A stretch of DNA of 64,000 bases from assembly GCA_037178675.1 (NCBI GenBank), contig JAYMGJ010000540.1:1-64000 (forward strand). The letters are read 5' to 3'. The notes beneath the pieces were generated by a model. That model did no database searches. It was not told where the DNA came from and saw nothing but the letters and a program-made list of their open reading frames with translations. The DNA is from Scleroderma bovista (taxonomy: Eukaryota; Basidiomycota; Agaricomycetes; Boletales; Sclerodermataceae). Shown here in pieces: positions 22,601 to 32,186 of the stretch (positions are counted from its first letter, which is position 1; each line of letters begins with the position of its first letter). Position numbers and translations under genes: made by a program.

Positions 22601-23651
22601 TGGTAAACTCCACAGGACGCTGCTTTCTCCCTCCAATAACCGGTTGAAAGACTACAGACCCCACTCCAGCTGAATAGACGACCTTGTTGTCTGCCAACTT
22701 CACAGGGACGCATTTTGGAGTATAATTGCGCATCCAGTGGCGATGGGGGGTCATATGAGCAGTGGCCCCAGTGTCTGCATTCCAATGGACGTCAGCATCG
22801 AGTTGGAGGGGATACAGAGGAGAGGAGGGATCAAGGGAACGAAGACTTGCATTTCCAGCGAACTCCATGGCCTGGGAAACAGACTGGGAGCCAGAGGACA
22901 ACTCAGCAGGTGCCTGGGAAGAGCTAGAGGCGTCAGAGGCCTGATTTGCGGCGTTACCACCCTTCTTAGTGCGCCTAGACTTCTGGGAAAGGTAGTTGGA
23001 CTTAGCCTTGACCAGGTTCTGGCACTTATGGACACAGTGGTTCGAGTACTCGCAGAAAGAGCACGAAATAGAAGGGGGACACTTGCAGTTGCTGCCAGAT
23101 GCGAACAGGACCGCCTCAGACGCAGTAGTCGACTCAGGACGCCGCATGCGCTGTAGTTCCTCCGCTAGGAAGGCTTCCTTGAGTCTGTCCTTCTCCAAGG
23201 ACTGGAAGAGGAGTAGAGAGGACGCAAAATGCGAGTATTCATCGCCTAGAGAGCGCACCATAGCCATGCAGATGAGCTCATTATCCATGTCCTTCATGGT
23301 ATAAGGGGTGGTGGCATCCTTGGGGCGAAGCTGCTGGATCTTGGACATAGAGTCCTCAATCCTGGCGATGAGGGAGGTCAGGGACTCGTCCTGCTTCTTC
23401 CTAATCGAAAAGAAGTCGTCCCAGGCGTTGAAGCGGGCTCCAGGACGCTGTTGGAGGTGGAGGGACTCGAGGGTGGACCAGATCTGCGCAGGGTTGTCTT
23501 GGACAGCATCTATATGGGTCCTTTGTTCAGCAGAAAGCGATAGGTAGAGTTGTCCAGCAGCCTTGTCCGCTCTAAGGTCCCACTTAGCCTGGAGGTCAGA
23601 CTGGGAGTCATCAGGGCGCTTCTCAGCACCACTAACAATAGTCCAGAGGCC
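19689..23651 (-). CDS. Copia-1 gag-pol with long open frame and integrase deletion
   Basis: The frame is open for 1219 codons from Met at 23348 to a stop at 19689, and upstream sequence to 23651 is still in frame gag (WTIVSGAEKRPD..., UBN2-like). Numbering from 23348: CCHC knuckle 96-109; protease DTGATAH from 192; integrase zinc region H330, C365, C368; first catalytic D395; E439 in NGVAER; RT VDD 894-896; RNase H SDAD near 1066-1069. Between residues 415 and 416 there is an in-frame gap relative to Copia-2a, where the matching 162 bp (33739-33900) encode 54 residues including LRDDKGGEY. The second DDE aspartate is therefore absent. RT and RNase H motifs look intact; integration should not work without help. 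Confidence 0.9.
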   Translation of the reverse strand, partial: GLWTIVSGAEKRPDDSQSDLQAKWDLRADKAAGQLYLSLSAEQRTHIDAVQDNPAQIWSTLESLHLQQRPGARFNAWDDFFSIRKKQDESLTSLIARIEDSMSKIQQLRPKDATTPYTMKDMDNELICMAMVRSLGDEYSHFASSLLLFQSLEKDRLKEAFLAEELQRMRRPESTTASEAVLFASGSNCKCPPSISCSFCEYSNHCVHKCQNLVKAKSNYLSQKSRRTKKGGNAANQASDASSSSQAPAELSSGSQSVSQAMEFAGNASLRSLDPSSPLYPLQLDADVHWNADTGATAHMTPHRHWMRNYTPKCVPVKLADNKVVYSAGVGSVVFQPVIGGRKQRPVEFTNVLHVPDLRNNLLSVLYLCRSKGFLVSINATQMAFRRPPGPVLFVANIGNTNCAFLDGETAPLVEFASAATTTPLDLDLWHRRLAHHHLADVKALLRHNLVTGMTIDSKTAPDPICEPCLAGKMHANPFPSSSWRASRPLELVHSDVHDVGHLSMSGYRYWITFIDFTTQCGILRQHTVRNRPQQNGVAERANRVLSERITAMLDESGLAKGFWGDCLASLVHVWNRCPTEAIKDATPYELWHGCKPDVSHLRVWGCTAYVHVQKDKRRPLESHMEKCVFLGYPEGYKGWKFYNPTSKRTLISERADFDERYFPMSKRSPLPSQPPPTAPAIVPPSPPVDYYNPGATLDSESECNEVLDHGGEPIPLPANPEPPAVPDEAPAPPVRTPSPQPRPRPSSPVGIGARLPMRNRQKPREWWKLSPAQLDEPDEMEDSDDELAMSASLPDEPLTFAEALTRPDAEKWRQAALEELAAHQSNGTWSLVPRPAGSKVIGSKWVFKVKRNADGSVDRYKARLVAKGYNQRPGFDYLEVFAPTVRLSSIRVILALAALQDLHLHSLDVSHAYLNGEMDCEVYMAQPEGFVEGDPKAKVCLLQKAIYGSKQGGNRWNKKMRSVLQSLDFRQTYSDASIYIYSKDGVTIILTVFVDDMTLASKSEPAIQSFIAQLSQHFKIRDLGPTTQLLGIKIDRDRSKRSISLSQRQYCLDVLDRFGMADCKPISTPMEPGLRLSRTQSPQDAQEAATMRQTPYLSAVGALMYLATTTCPDIAYSVRVLARFNSNPGWTHWFAVKHLLRYIKGTLDYSITSPDPSPPETFITFSDADHGGCKDTGHSTGGYVVKMGTGAVSWSSKLQNVVALSTTEAEYMAAVQAGKEIKWMRNLMHELGIPLPGASSLLIDNQSAISVAKNPEHHGRMKQLDLCYYWLRDAAQEQAITPSFVPTTQQAADLLTKPLTTPKVREFCQMLGLGGSGGS

Positions 23652-24971
23652 TTTGCTCCTACTGTTCGCCTTTCATCCATCCGGGTTACCATCGCACGTG
23701 CTGCACTCCAGGACCTCCACCTGCACTCCCTGGACGTCTCTCATGCCTACCTCAATGGGGAAATGGACTGTGAGGTCTATATGGTGCAACCTGAAGGATT
23801 TGTAGAGGGAGATCCCAAAGCCAAGGTGTGTCTGCTTCAGAAGGCGATCTATGGCAGCAAACAGGGCGGAAACCGCTGGAACAAGAAGATGTGCTCTGTA
23901 CTCGAGTCCCTTGACTTCAGACAGACCTACTCCGATGCCAGCATCTACCTCTACTCCAAGGATGGTGTAACTATCATTCTCCCTGCCTTTGTTGATGATA
24001 TAACTCTAGCTTCGAAATCTGAACCTGCCATCCAGTCTTTCATCGCCCAACTCAGCCAGCACTTCAAAATCCGCGATCTGGGGTCTACTACTCAGCTTCT
24101 AGGTATCAAAATCGACAGGGATGGTCCTAAGCGATCTATCTCACTCTCCCAAAGGCAGTATTGCCTTGATGTCCTGGACAGGTTTGGTATGGCTGACTGT
24201 AAGCCCATCTCCACTCCCATGGAACCTGGACTTTGTATGTCTCGCACTCAGAGCCCCCAGAACACTCAGGAAGCCGACATTATGCGTCAGACTCCTTATC
24301 TCTGTGCTGTTGGTGCTCTGATGTACCTTGCTACCACTACTTGTCCAGATATTGCATATTCTGTCAGAGTATTGGCCAGATTCAACTCCAATCCTGGCTG
24401 GACCCACTGGTTCGCTGTCAAACACCTTCTGCGATACATTAAGGGTACCCTTGACTACTCCATCACCTCCCCTGATCCATCACCACCTGAGACCTTTATC
24501 ACCTTCTCTGATGCAGACCATGGTGGATGCAAGGATACTGGTCACTCTACTGGTGGATATGTAGTCAAGATGGGTACTGGTGCGGTTTCCTGGTCTTCCA
24601 ATCTCCAAAACATTGTCACTCTGTCTACTACTGAAGCTGAGTTTATGGCAGCTGTCCAAGCAGGCAAGGAGATCAAATGAATGTGCAATCTGATGCATGA
24701 GCTTGGCATTCCCCTTCCTGGTGCCTACTCTCTGCTCATTGACAACCAATCTGCGATTTCTGTGGCCATCAATCCAGAACACCATGGCAGGATAAAACAG
24801 CTGGATCTTTGCTACTACTGGCTTCGAGATACGGTCCAGGAACAGGTCATCACACCTTCCTTCATCCCTACCACTCAACAGGCTGCTGAGCTGCTCACCA
24901 AACCATTGACTACACCCAAGGTGAGGGAGTTATGTCAGATGCTGGGACTTGGTGGATTTGGGGGGAGTTGA
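23651..24971 (+). pseudogene. Copia-1b RT-RNase H 3' half of pol
   Basis: Open to 24680, then TGA replaces the Trp of KEIKW (TGG to TGA), after which the frame continues to a natural stop at 24969-24971. RT retains FVDDITLAS and QLLGIKI. RNase H retains SDADHGG and IDNQSAIS. There is no gag, protease or integrase. The open frame begins upstream at 23550 only because the antisense of Copia-1 gag happens to be open. Confidence 0.88.
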
Positions 24972-25002
24972 TGATTTGCAGAGATGCACAATCAGGGGGG
25001 AG

Positions 25003-25145
25003 TGTTGGTATTGAGTGTTTGTGCACTCTTGTGGTGTTGTGTGGTGCATTTGCAGTGATTACTTCAGCTGTTTCCTTTCCAGGTTGATTAGGTGATTTGT
25101 GGCTTTTGTCTTACACTGTTTTTCTGTGTTTGCATTGTATATTCT
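25003..25145 (+). repeat. LTR C, truncated
   Basis: Starts TGTTGGTATTGAG after a GGGGGGAG purine tract and fades after about 140 bp; the next recognisable sequence is Copia-2. Confidence 0.75.
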
Positions 25146-25165
25146 TTGAACATAATATTGTCTCT

Positions 25166-25306
25166 GTTTGTTCCCACTACTGAAATGCCTATTAACCTGT
25201 TATTGACTAAGGAAGGGCACCAGTCAAGTTGCAACACTTGTCAAATGGTAGAACTGGTGCCATCAGGAGGGAGTTAGGCTATCAGAGGTGCACAATCATG
25301 GGGAAG
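25166..25306 (+). mobile_element. Copia-2c 3' terminal pol scrap
   Basis: Encodes FVPTTEMP and a degraded end of pol matching about 36400-36517 of Copia-2a, followed by the ATCATGGGG-type tract that precedes LTR D. Confidence 0.75.
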
Positions 25307-25636
25307 TGTTAGTTTTTGTGATTTCCACCTCTGCTTAGACTCTATACTCTTATATCATGGTCTAACCTACTTACTACCAACTTTTTACAACTTCATAGCT
25401 TCATTGCAGCACTAGATGTGACCTTCATTTGGTTTCTTGACACTTATTTATCTAGAAGCTCACATACTTTATAGAGCCCAGTGTATTCTCTCTTTGATTA
25501 CTCATAGTGGACTCTAGGTGCTGTATACTCTTTACATCACAGATATCTTTGGTTGTTCACACTGGACTCTAGTCTGGACCTAGTCTCAATTGCCCAACAG
25601 CACTTTGTGTGCTTCCACCAAGTTTTGGCTTGAACA
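25307..25636 (+). repeat. LTR D of Copia-2c
   Basis: Runs TGTTAGTTTTTGTG...CTTGAACA, 330 bp. No target duplication can be tested because the element is truncated on the left. Confidence 0.82.
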
Positions 25637-25655
25637 GTAATTTGAGCCTTGTGAC

Positions 25656-25882
25656 TGTTAAGATAAACCACAAAGGAGCACACTAGTGCCCAGTGTCAGA
25701 GACTAAAGAGATGAGACTCTGGGCACGAAAATTTCAACTATACAAACAAAGCAAACACCGAAAAACAGTGTAATACAAAAGCCACAAATCACCTGATCAA
25801 CCTGGAAAGGAAACAGCTGAAGTAATCACTGGAAATGCGCCACAACAACACAACAAGAGTGCACAAACACTCAATATCAACA
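25656..25882 (-). repeat. solo LTR C (short)
   Basis: Plus-strand TGTTAAGATAAACC...ATATCAACA, 227 bp, with perfect duplication GTGAC (25651-25655, 25883-25887). One of the two GACACTGGGCAC-containing blocks found in full LTR C copies is deleted. Confidence 0.92.
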
Positions 25883-25887
25883 GTGAC

Positions 25888-26250
25888 TCAGGTTCTTCAA
25901 CTATAATGGGGAGTCTATCCATGCAATGGTATTCCAATACAAAGCTGGTGGTGTCAGTCTAGGCAACTTTCTCCAGTCAACAAGCACTTAGCTGCATTAC
26001 TCATTTTTATTTTGTGGCTGCAAATTTGATTCATTTTTGCTCAATGTTGAGGGATGAGAAGAGTCATGGTAGGGATATGCTAAAGGTCTTAGTGGGTTGG
26101 TGTAATGAATTGGCACTAGTAAGGTTGCTAGTAATTTCCTATACAAATGACATTCAAATGCCAGAGGTCAGTCAGTTTTTGTGTTTATTTCATGTCTTCT
26201 AACTTAGTAATGCTATTCATAGTCTCATTCACAAGTCTTAGTATATTAAG
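25888..26250 (+). other. coding-like remnant, unknown
   Basis: Short open pieces (for example FNYNGESIHAMVFQYKAGG near 25900-25960 and LRDEKSHGRDMLKVLVGW near 26047-26100) look like exons of a decayed gene but match no family I can name. They may belong with the fragment at 26595-26823 across the LTR D that separates them. Confidence 0.3.
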
Positions 26251-26252
26251 TC

Positions 26253-26591
26253 TGTTCAAGCCAAAACTTGCTGGAAGCGCACAAAGTGCTGCTGAGCTGC
26301 TCAAATAAGGTCCCGACTAGAGTCCAGTGTGAGTAACTAATGATATAGACAGTTGTAGAGAGGTATACAGCACCTAGAGTCCAGTGTGAGTAACTGAAGA
26401 GGAGAAACACTGGACTCTACAGGGTATGTGTGCTTCTGGGTAAACAAATGTAAACAACAAGTGAAGGAAACAAGTCAAGGGTGCATCTAGTGCAACAATG
26501 CAGCTATGAAGCTGAAACAACTTGGTAGTAAGTAGGGTAGACCATGATAGTAAGTAATACACTCATAAGAAGAGGTGGAAATCACCAACAC
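26253..26591 (-). repeat. LTR D, minus strand
   Basis: Plus-strand TGTTCAAGCCAAAAC to about GAAATCACCAACAC. The expected end AAACTAACA is mutated, and no duplication of AAGTC is seen. Confidence 0.8.
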
Positions 26592-26594
26592 TAT

Positions 26595-27500
26595 CAAAAT
26601 CTGTGTACCAGCTCCATCTCCAAAAGGTCTCCACTGTACAGAATGCCCTGCCAATGAGAACCTTCTTGGATTAGATCACCAGTTCTACAAGATATGTCTA
26701 TATTGCAGGGATGGATCAATCTATGCACTTCTTCTTGTCACAGAGATGGATCTTAAAGATGTTATTGGAAAGTCAAGTGCACTATTTTGCATTCACTATA
26801 TCCATCTTACTGATGCCTTGTGAATATGACCCAAGATTTGCCAAGCTTGGTCAAGCTACAAATTATCCCTACTATGCCCAAGTTGCATGAAATGATGTTC
26901 ATTAGAATTGTACTAGGTAATGTGGTGTTTGACTATACAAACCTCAAGGACTCTGATAGAAGGTTGAATCAGCTATGATCAAATTTGGTGCTTGTAGCAT
27001 TTACAAAGGCCAAAGACTGACAATGCACTGTGGATCTGTAACTTCCTGCTTTTCAAAAGGTATTACAATATCTAAAAGCCCTGTAGGATCTCAATTTTTG
27101 AGAATGATGTCTAGGATATATTAGATGGTTGTGCTGGTAATAGTGATCTGGCAAACCATGAATATATTTATGCAGCTCTGAAAACACCTCACATTGCTAA
27201 ATTCCTACCTATGTCACCTAAAACCATCCTTTGTCATCTCTACAAACTTTGATTATCAACATGCATTTAACCTCATCTACCCATGTACTGGCAATTTTGC
27301 CTTTGACTTTGAATGAACTGACATGCAACATGAATAAGCTATACATCTAGTATCTTTCATCCTTTTTTCACAGATAAAACCCTGAACATCAAACATTTCT
27401 TCAGAAAGACTCCTGGTAGGAGAAAGGTTTGCAAGAAGTGCTGATAAGTGCTCTAATCCCTCATTCTCTTCCATAGCTTAACTCATACAGACATGTGACT
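26595..27500 (+). other. decayed coding-like tract, unknown
   Basis: An open stretch (26575-26823) contains CTECPANENLLGLDHQFYK and YALLLVTEMDLKDVIG, with a Cys-x2-Cys flavour; the frame then breaks with many stops. I considered a telomere-protein OB fold or the N-terminal part of the adjacent hAT gene but cannot support either. Confidence 0.3.
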
Positions 27501-29030
27501 GGATGGTTCCCTCAGTGAACCCTCCAGCACTATGATTATGCTGCCAGCACCCAGTCTAATACTATTTATGGACACTTTCACTGTGTTCATTCTGGTGGTC
27601 TCAACCAATGGTGCAAAAATTCATGGCCAGATAAACAAACCTGAGCCTCAGAAGCAAGGCACTACTACTACCATGTCTGTTGGTGAAGCATCAAGTCTAT
27701 TGAAACTGGAGTTCAACTTTCAATCATTTCAAGAGGCCCTTCTTTGTTTTATTTTAGCTGGCAATCAGGTAATCTCTGCTTCTTACATACATTTTCTGGA
27801 TGATCATTTATTCTTTGGCAGAGTTCCACCATTATCAAAAACCTAGAATTTATGGAGCTTCTCCTGCTAATGAGACAGGAGTTCAAGAAGGTCCTAGGAT
27901 ATCTCAAACCAAGCAAAGATTTGAGAAATGGTCCTTACTGCTTGGAAAAGCCAGTTTGAAGTACTGAAAAAGGATTTGTTGGTGAGTTTATAGTGCATAT
28001 ATCCTGATTTTTCAGAACTAACAAGAAACCAGGCTGTTGTGGGTCAAATCTCATTCACAGCTGGCATCTGGTCAGACCAAAGTTGCCATGTCCATACTTG
28101 AATCTTACTGCATATAGGATCAAAAGAAATGTAAATGGACACTTCACTTTGGACAGTGCTATGATCAGTTTCCATTGTTTATTTGGACATAATGATGGTG
28201 CAGATTTAGCAAATGTCATTCTTAGTGTAATGGATTGAGCAGGTGTGACTGTAAAGGTATGCATCTGCACTATTTATTGTGTGCTAAGATTAATACAATG
28301 TACAGACTGGACATATTACCATGGACATCTTGGAGAATAGCAGCACATTTATCTACAAACTTGAGAAACTGCTCAAAAAGCATGATGTCACTTTCAATGC
28401 AAATAACCATCAGATACAGTGCCCTCCACACATTGTGGATGTTTGCACTGAATATGTTGTTGATGCAATAACCAATGCCAATCTCATTGAAGTCATAAAG
28501 GCCTTGTTAGTTTTGGTGATTTCCACCTCTTCTCATGACTCTATTCCTTGTTATCATGGTCTACCCTACTTACTACCAACTTGTTACAGCTTTATAGCTG
28601 CATTGTAGCACTAGATACACCCTTTGACTTGTTTCCTTCACTTGTTGTTTACATTTGTTTACCCAGAAGTGCACATACCCTGTAGAGTCCGGTGTTTCTA
28701 CTCTTTACTTACTCACACTAGACTCTAGTCTGGATCTTATCTGAGCAGCTCAGCAGCACTTTGTGCACTTCCAGCAAGTTGCTTCCCCAGGACCTAAGTG
28801 ATAGACAGAAGTATTGAGACATGCTGGCCTGAGACCCAATTGTTCTGGGCCATAATATCATCCAAGCCCTTTATACATCTGATTTGCAGATGTGTTCAGA
28901 GACTACATCACAAAAAGGAATGAGTGCAGTTATTGGAACACCAAGCATGATGATGGGTGAATCAAGAAGGTAAAAATAGATACTTTACAACTCATTCATG
29001 ACATGAAGATGTGGGAGGATCAATATTATT
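27500..29030 (+). pseudogene. hAT-family transposase, heavily degraded
   Basis: Several consecutive hAT signatures are readable on the plus strand: a segment FNFQSFQEALLCFILAGNQ followed by a GT-AG intron (about 27769-27821); QISFTAGIWSDQ (about 28048-28083); GHNDGADLANVILSVMD (about 28186-28240); a second GT-AG intron (about 28258-28306) leading into TGHITMDILENSSTF; HQIQCPPHIVDVC (about 28410-28450), equivalent to the RxRCxxHxxN block; and DTLQLIHDMKMWEDQYY (about 28978-29028), equivalent to the DVxTRWxS block. LTR D (28505-28777) interrupts it. Frameshifts and stops are frequent. The C-terminal dimerisation domain is missing, cut by LTR D at 29034. Confidence 0.72.
28505..28777 (+). repeat. 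LTR D in hAT relic, 3' end truncated
   Basis: Begins TGTTAGTTTTGGTG and ends at CCAGCAAGTT without the final GGCCTGAACA. A CTGTATACC-containing middle block is also missing. Confidence 0.82.
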
Positions 29031-29033
29031 TAA

Positions 29034-29313
29034 ACCAAAACTTGCTGGAAGTGCACAAAGGGCTTCTGAGCTGCTCAGATAAGGTCCAGACTAGAGTCTA
29101 GTGTGAGTAATTGAAGAGCAGAAACACTGGACTCTACAGGGTATGTGCACTTCTGGGTAAACAAATGTAAACAACAAGTGAAGGAAACAAGTCAAGGGTG
29201 CATCTAGCGCTACAATGCAGCTATGAAGCTAAAAGAACTTGGTAGTAAGTAGGGTAGGCCATGATAATGAGTAATACACTCATAAAAAGAGGTGGAAATC
29301 ACCAAAACTAACA
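29034..29313 (-). repeat. LTR D, minus strand (3' LTR of Copia-2d)
   Basis: Plus-strand CCAAAACTTGCTGG...CCAAAACTAACA. The outer TGTTCAGG tip is lost. Confidence 0.82.
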
Positions 29314-29369
29314 CTCTATGTTCTTTGGGTTTCTTAATCAAGCATCAAGTAACATTGCTTTTATGTGCA

Positions 29370-30235
29370 GCTAGCTCATCCAGGGCAGCCTGGTGCCACT
29401 GGTGAGTATCAGTGTAATGCATTGCCTCAGCATAGGTTTTAGGCTCAGACACAGCACTCAAAAAAGCCAAATCTGTGTCTTCATCCTCTTCCTCCATGGC
29501 ATCCTCAAGCTGCTCTGTACTAAGCTTCCATCACTCACATGGGGGTCATCTCTGGTATGTAGGCAGCCAGGCACCAATGCTGACAGGTGAAGGATGAGGT
29601 CAAGATGCAACTGGAGCTAGTGAAGATGCTGGAGGAGTCTGGAACCTGTCTGCTAGAGGTTGAGCAGGTGTAGGGTCATCATACAGAGAATCAGAGGTGT
29701 CCATAGGCGGTGCTAAAATGTTGGTACTCACAATAGGCAACTGGGGCACTACTGGTGGATGGCCCACTCCCTCTTGACCCTGTACATGTGGAGGAGGGTA
29801 ATCCTCACCATCAGAATCATCAGAGTCATCAATAGGAATACTAGAGTGGTGAGTAGGCTAAGAGGGCACACCAGGCACATTGGCAGACCTCTTAGATACC
29901 AGGAAATGATGTTCATCAAAGTCAGCATGCTTAGAAATGACTGTGCACTTGGTAGTGGGGTGATAGAACTCCCAACCCTTATACCCATCAGGATAGCCAA
30001 TAAAGACACACTTCTCCATGTGTGGGTCAAGCACAGCATTCTTATCATTCTGCACATGCACATAGGCAGTACATCCTGACACCCTCAGATGGGACACATC
30101 CAGTTAGCATGCATGCCACAGCTTATAGGGCATAGCACTGTCCACTGCATCAGTGGGATACCTGTTTCAGAAATGCACAAGAGCAGCAAGAGCCTTACCC
30201 CAGAACTTTGACAGATTGCTCATGCAGGGAACTAG
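29370..30235 (-). pseudogene. Copia-2d integrase tail to RT start, minus strand
   Basis: On the minus strand the integrase C-terminal region can be read (HLRVSGCTAYVHVQ, EKCVFIGYPDGYKGWEF), then the acidic-Pro-rich linker (DDSDDSDGED), then the start of RT (AALDELAAHKSN). It matches about 34060-34870 of Copia-2a. RNase H and most of RT are absent: LTR D follows after only about 55 bp, so a deletion of roughly 1.6 kb is inferred. Several stops are present. Confidence 0.8.
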
Positions 30236-30507
30236 CTCAGAGGCAAAACTGAGTGTCTGGTTTGGAACATGTGTATAATAACGAACCTAGCTTAGAGGCA
30301 AAACTAAGTAGGTTAGTACTAAGTAAATGGTGTAATTAGATATCTTACCTCAGTGTCTGGTTTGGACACTGAGGTGAAAAAAGTCCTCGAGCAGATGAAA
30401 AAATCCTCTGTGCTCATGTAAGAATACTCATCACACAAATAAGGAAACTAACAGTAAGCATAGAGAATAGTAGTGATGAAGTAGGCCTTTCAACACAGAA
30501 GGCCTTG
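30236..30507. other. short spacer with perfect hairpin
   Basis: No gene. CCTCAGTGTC and GACACTGAGG form a 10-bp perfect inverted repeat with a 7-base loop (30350-30376). GAGGCAAAACT(A/G)AG is directly repeated (about 30240 and 30296). Confidence 0.6.
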
Positions 30508-31397
30508 TGTCAGGATCAATTCTCCTTGACAATCTTACTAGAAGGTCCAGGCATGCAGGGGACTAATGAGGAGGTAAGTTCAGACACTAGTAGGTGCTAG
30601 TTAGTGCAGAGAGTCAAGTCTGGGTCATATGAAGTAAGTCCAGTCACTAGGGAGCACTGGGAGCAAAGTCTGGGTTGTATGAAGTAAGTCTGGATCATGG
30701 GAAAGTAGTTTGGAGTTAGCACAGCTTGTCCAGAGCAAAGGACATCCCAGAGGTGGGATAAGCCCTAAGGGGTCTAGCATTGAGTCTGGGATGAAGGTGG
30801 CTTTTGCCCTTGTGTGAGTAGGAGACCTGCTAGGAGCAGAGATAGGACCAAGGGGACAAGATAGGACTGAGGCCAGAGTTGGCCAGAGTTCAGGAGAACA
30901 AGACAAGATTAGGAGAGCATGGGGTAGTGCAAAGGTGAGGAGTATCTTAGTCAAGATTTGATTTAAGGATCTACTAGGCCAGAGTACAGTAGTTTATATA
31001 GCAATTAGAACTAAGGTGAGCATATATGGTAACAAGTAAACACCTTGGTCGGAACAAGAGATGGAGTGGAAACAGACTGGAAAATAAATTAGATTGGAGG
31101 CAGACATGGGGAACTAGGATTACAGGGATGATAGAGGAAAAGCAGGAACAAGTATGGTAAAGGGAAACTAGGTTGAAACAGGACAGGTAAGGGTTGGAGG
31201 TGAACTTAATTAAGTCTGGAGGGATGTCCAAGACTGGAGGAAGTGTAAGAGTGGAGGGAGTGTGCAGGTGGAGGAAGGGCAGAGTAGCTAAAGAAAGGTC
31301 TGGAGTTCAACATGGAAATGTCCTAAGACATTGGTGGACCTAACAGAGGAAGTGGAGTAGAACAGGAGCAGACCTGAGCTGGAGATGGATGTACCAG
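30508..31397 (-). repeat. LTR A, truncated
   Basis: Begins TGTCAGGATC on the plus strand and follows LTR A to GATGTACCAGC, where unrelated sequence starts (TGTTGAGTGG). Heavily CpG-depleted. Confidence 0.82.
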
Positions 31398-31486
31398 CTG
31401 TTGAGTGGTGTAATCTCAGCACCTCACCTCACTAGTTCTCAAGCTGGTACTTGGGTTAAACCCCCCCAAGTAAGCCATGTATCCTT
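31398..31486. other. spacer before tRNA-like module
   Basis: Starts TGTTGAGTGGTG at the point where LTR A breaks. It could be the tip of an unidentified LTR or SINE; nothing else is supported. Confidence 0.3.
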
Positions 31487-31559
31487 GACCATATAGCTCA
31501 GTGGTTAGAGCACCTGGTATAGACCTAGGAGGTCTAGGGTTCAATTCCCTGTCTGGTCA
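31487..31559 (+). tRNA. tRNA-like sequence, probably pseudo-tRNA or SINE head
   Basis: 73 bases fold as a cloverleaf: acceptor GACCATA/TCTGGTC with one mismatch, D stem GCTC/GAGC, anticodon stem CCTGG/CTAGG with one wobble, T stem TAGGG/CCCTG and T loop TTCAATT. Box A (TAGCTCAGTGG) and box B (GGTTCAATTCC) are present, and TTTT follows at 31566-31569. The anticodon loop TATAGAC lacks the invariant T33, and the nominal anticodon UAG would demand a long variable arm that is absent. I therefore doubt that it is a working tRNA. Confidence 0.5.
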
Positions 31560-31569
31560 CATTACTTTT

Positions 31570-32186
31570 AACAGGTTATAAACCCTGCACTCTAGCCACT
31601 CATCACACGCTCTGATCGCCTCAAAACTACGTCCATCAGATTCTCCATGCCTTAAAACCCCAATCTACTACTCTGATCTGAGAAACCTCCTTTTGATCTC
31701 TCCCAACACCCCTTTTGCCCCTAAAGCTCAATATTGCTCTCCTGCCTCAGGATCTTGTCCTGTCCTCTCGCAACTTGTGCCAGTGTCTCCCTAGGACCTG
31801 AAAACCCCGGAGACCAAGTTTGGTGGAGATTGAGGTGTGGGAACACTCTGTGCATCATTGGGAGCATTAAGGGAACCCTTAGTGCGCAAATCAGTCACCT
31901 CTTTCTTGTCATAATTCATCATCCTCTGCTCTGATCTCTTTGATTCTTTGATGATCATGCTTTGCGCCTCGAGGACCACTGGGGACTCCATTGGATTTTT
32001 GATCCATCACTCCGATTGTTGACAATGCCCTGCATATACTTTCTGCCAACATCGACCCATATCTCCACTTCCTGCCTGCCAATCTTGCCCATTCTTGTAC
32101 CTACAAGCTCCTCTCGATACCCTCTTGCACTCCAGACCATCATCAGGACTTTTCCCATCGTCCTCATCACTCTACTTGTCGTCATC
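31570..32186 (+). other. untranslated leader upstream of Copia-2a gag
   Basis: Pyrimidine-rich, no long meaningful frame, directly before the gag ATG at 32187. No LTR D is found here, so the 5' LTR of Copia-2a is lost or replaced. Confidence 0.4.

Larger units (their letters stand above)
19380..23651 (-). mobile_element. Copia-1 (Ty1/Copia), minus strand, 5' end lost
   Basis: On the minus strand: gag (5' truncated at about 23651), protease, integrase, RT, RNase H, a purine-rich GGGGGGAGT tract, and the 3' LTR C (19657 to 19380). The order protease-integrase-RT-RNase H is that of Ty1/Copia (Pseudoviridae-type). The missing 5' end is replaced by a second Copia-1 copy in opposite orientation. 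Confidence 0.9.
23651..25145 (+). mobile_element. Copia-1b, 5'-truncated, head to head with Copia-1
   Basis: Begins inside RT (FAPTVRLSSIRV) and runs to RNase H and a truncated LTR C. The join with Copia-1 gag is at about 23645-23652 (GAGG-like microhomology). Together the two copies form a large inverted repeat (about 19.66-21.0 kb against 23.65-25.0 kb). Confidence 0.85.

Noticed and set aside
26575..26823. Telomere-binding or OB-fold protein
   Set aside because: Only a loose resemblance of a short segment; no second motif supports it.
31487..31559. Functional tRNA-Leu(UAG)
   Set aside because: T33 is missing, an acceptor pair is mismatched and the long variable arm of tRNA-Leu is absent.
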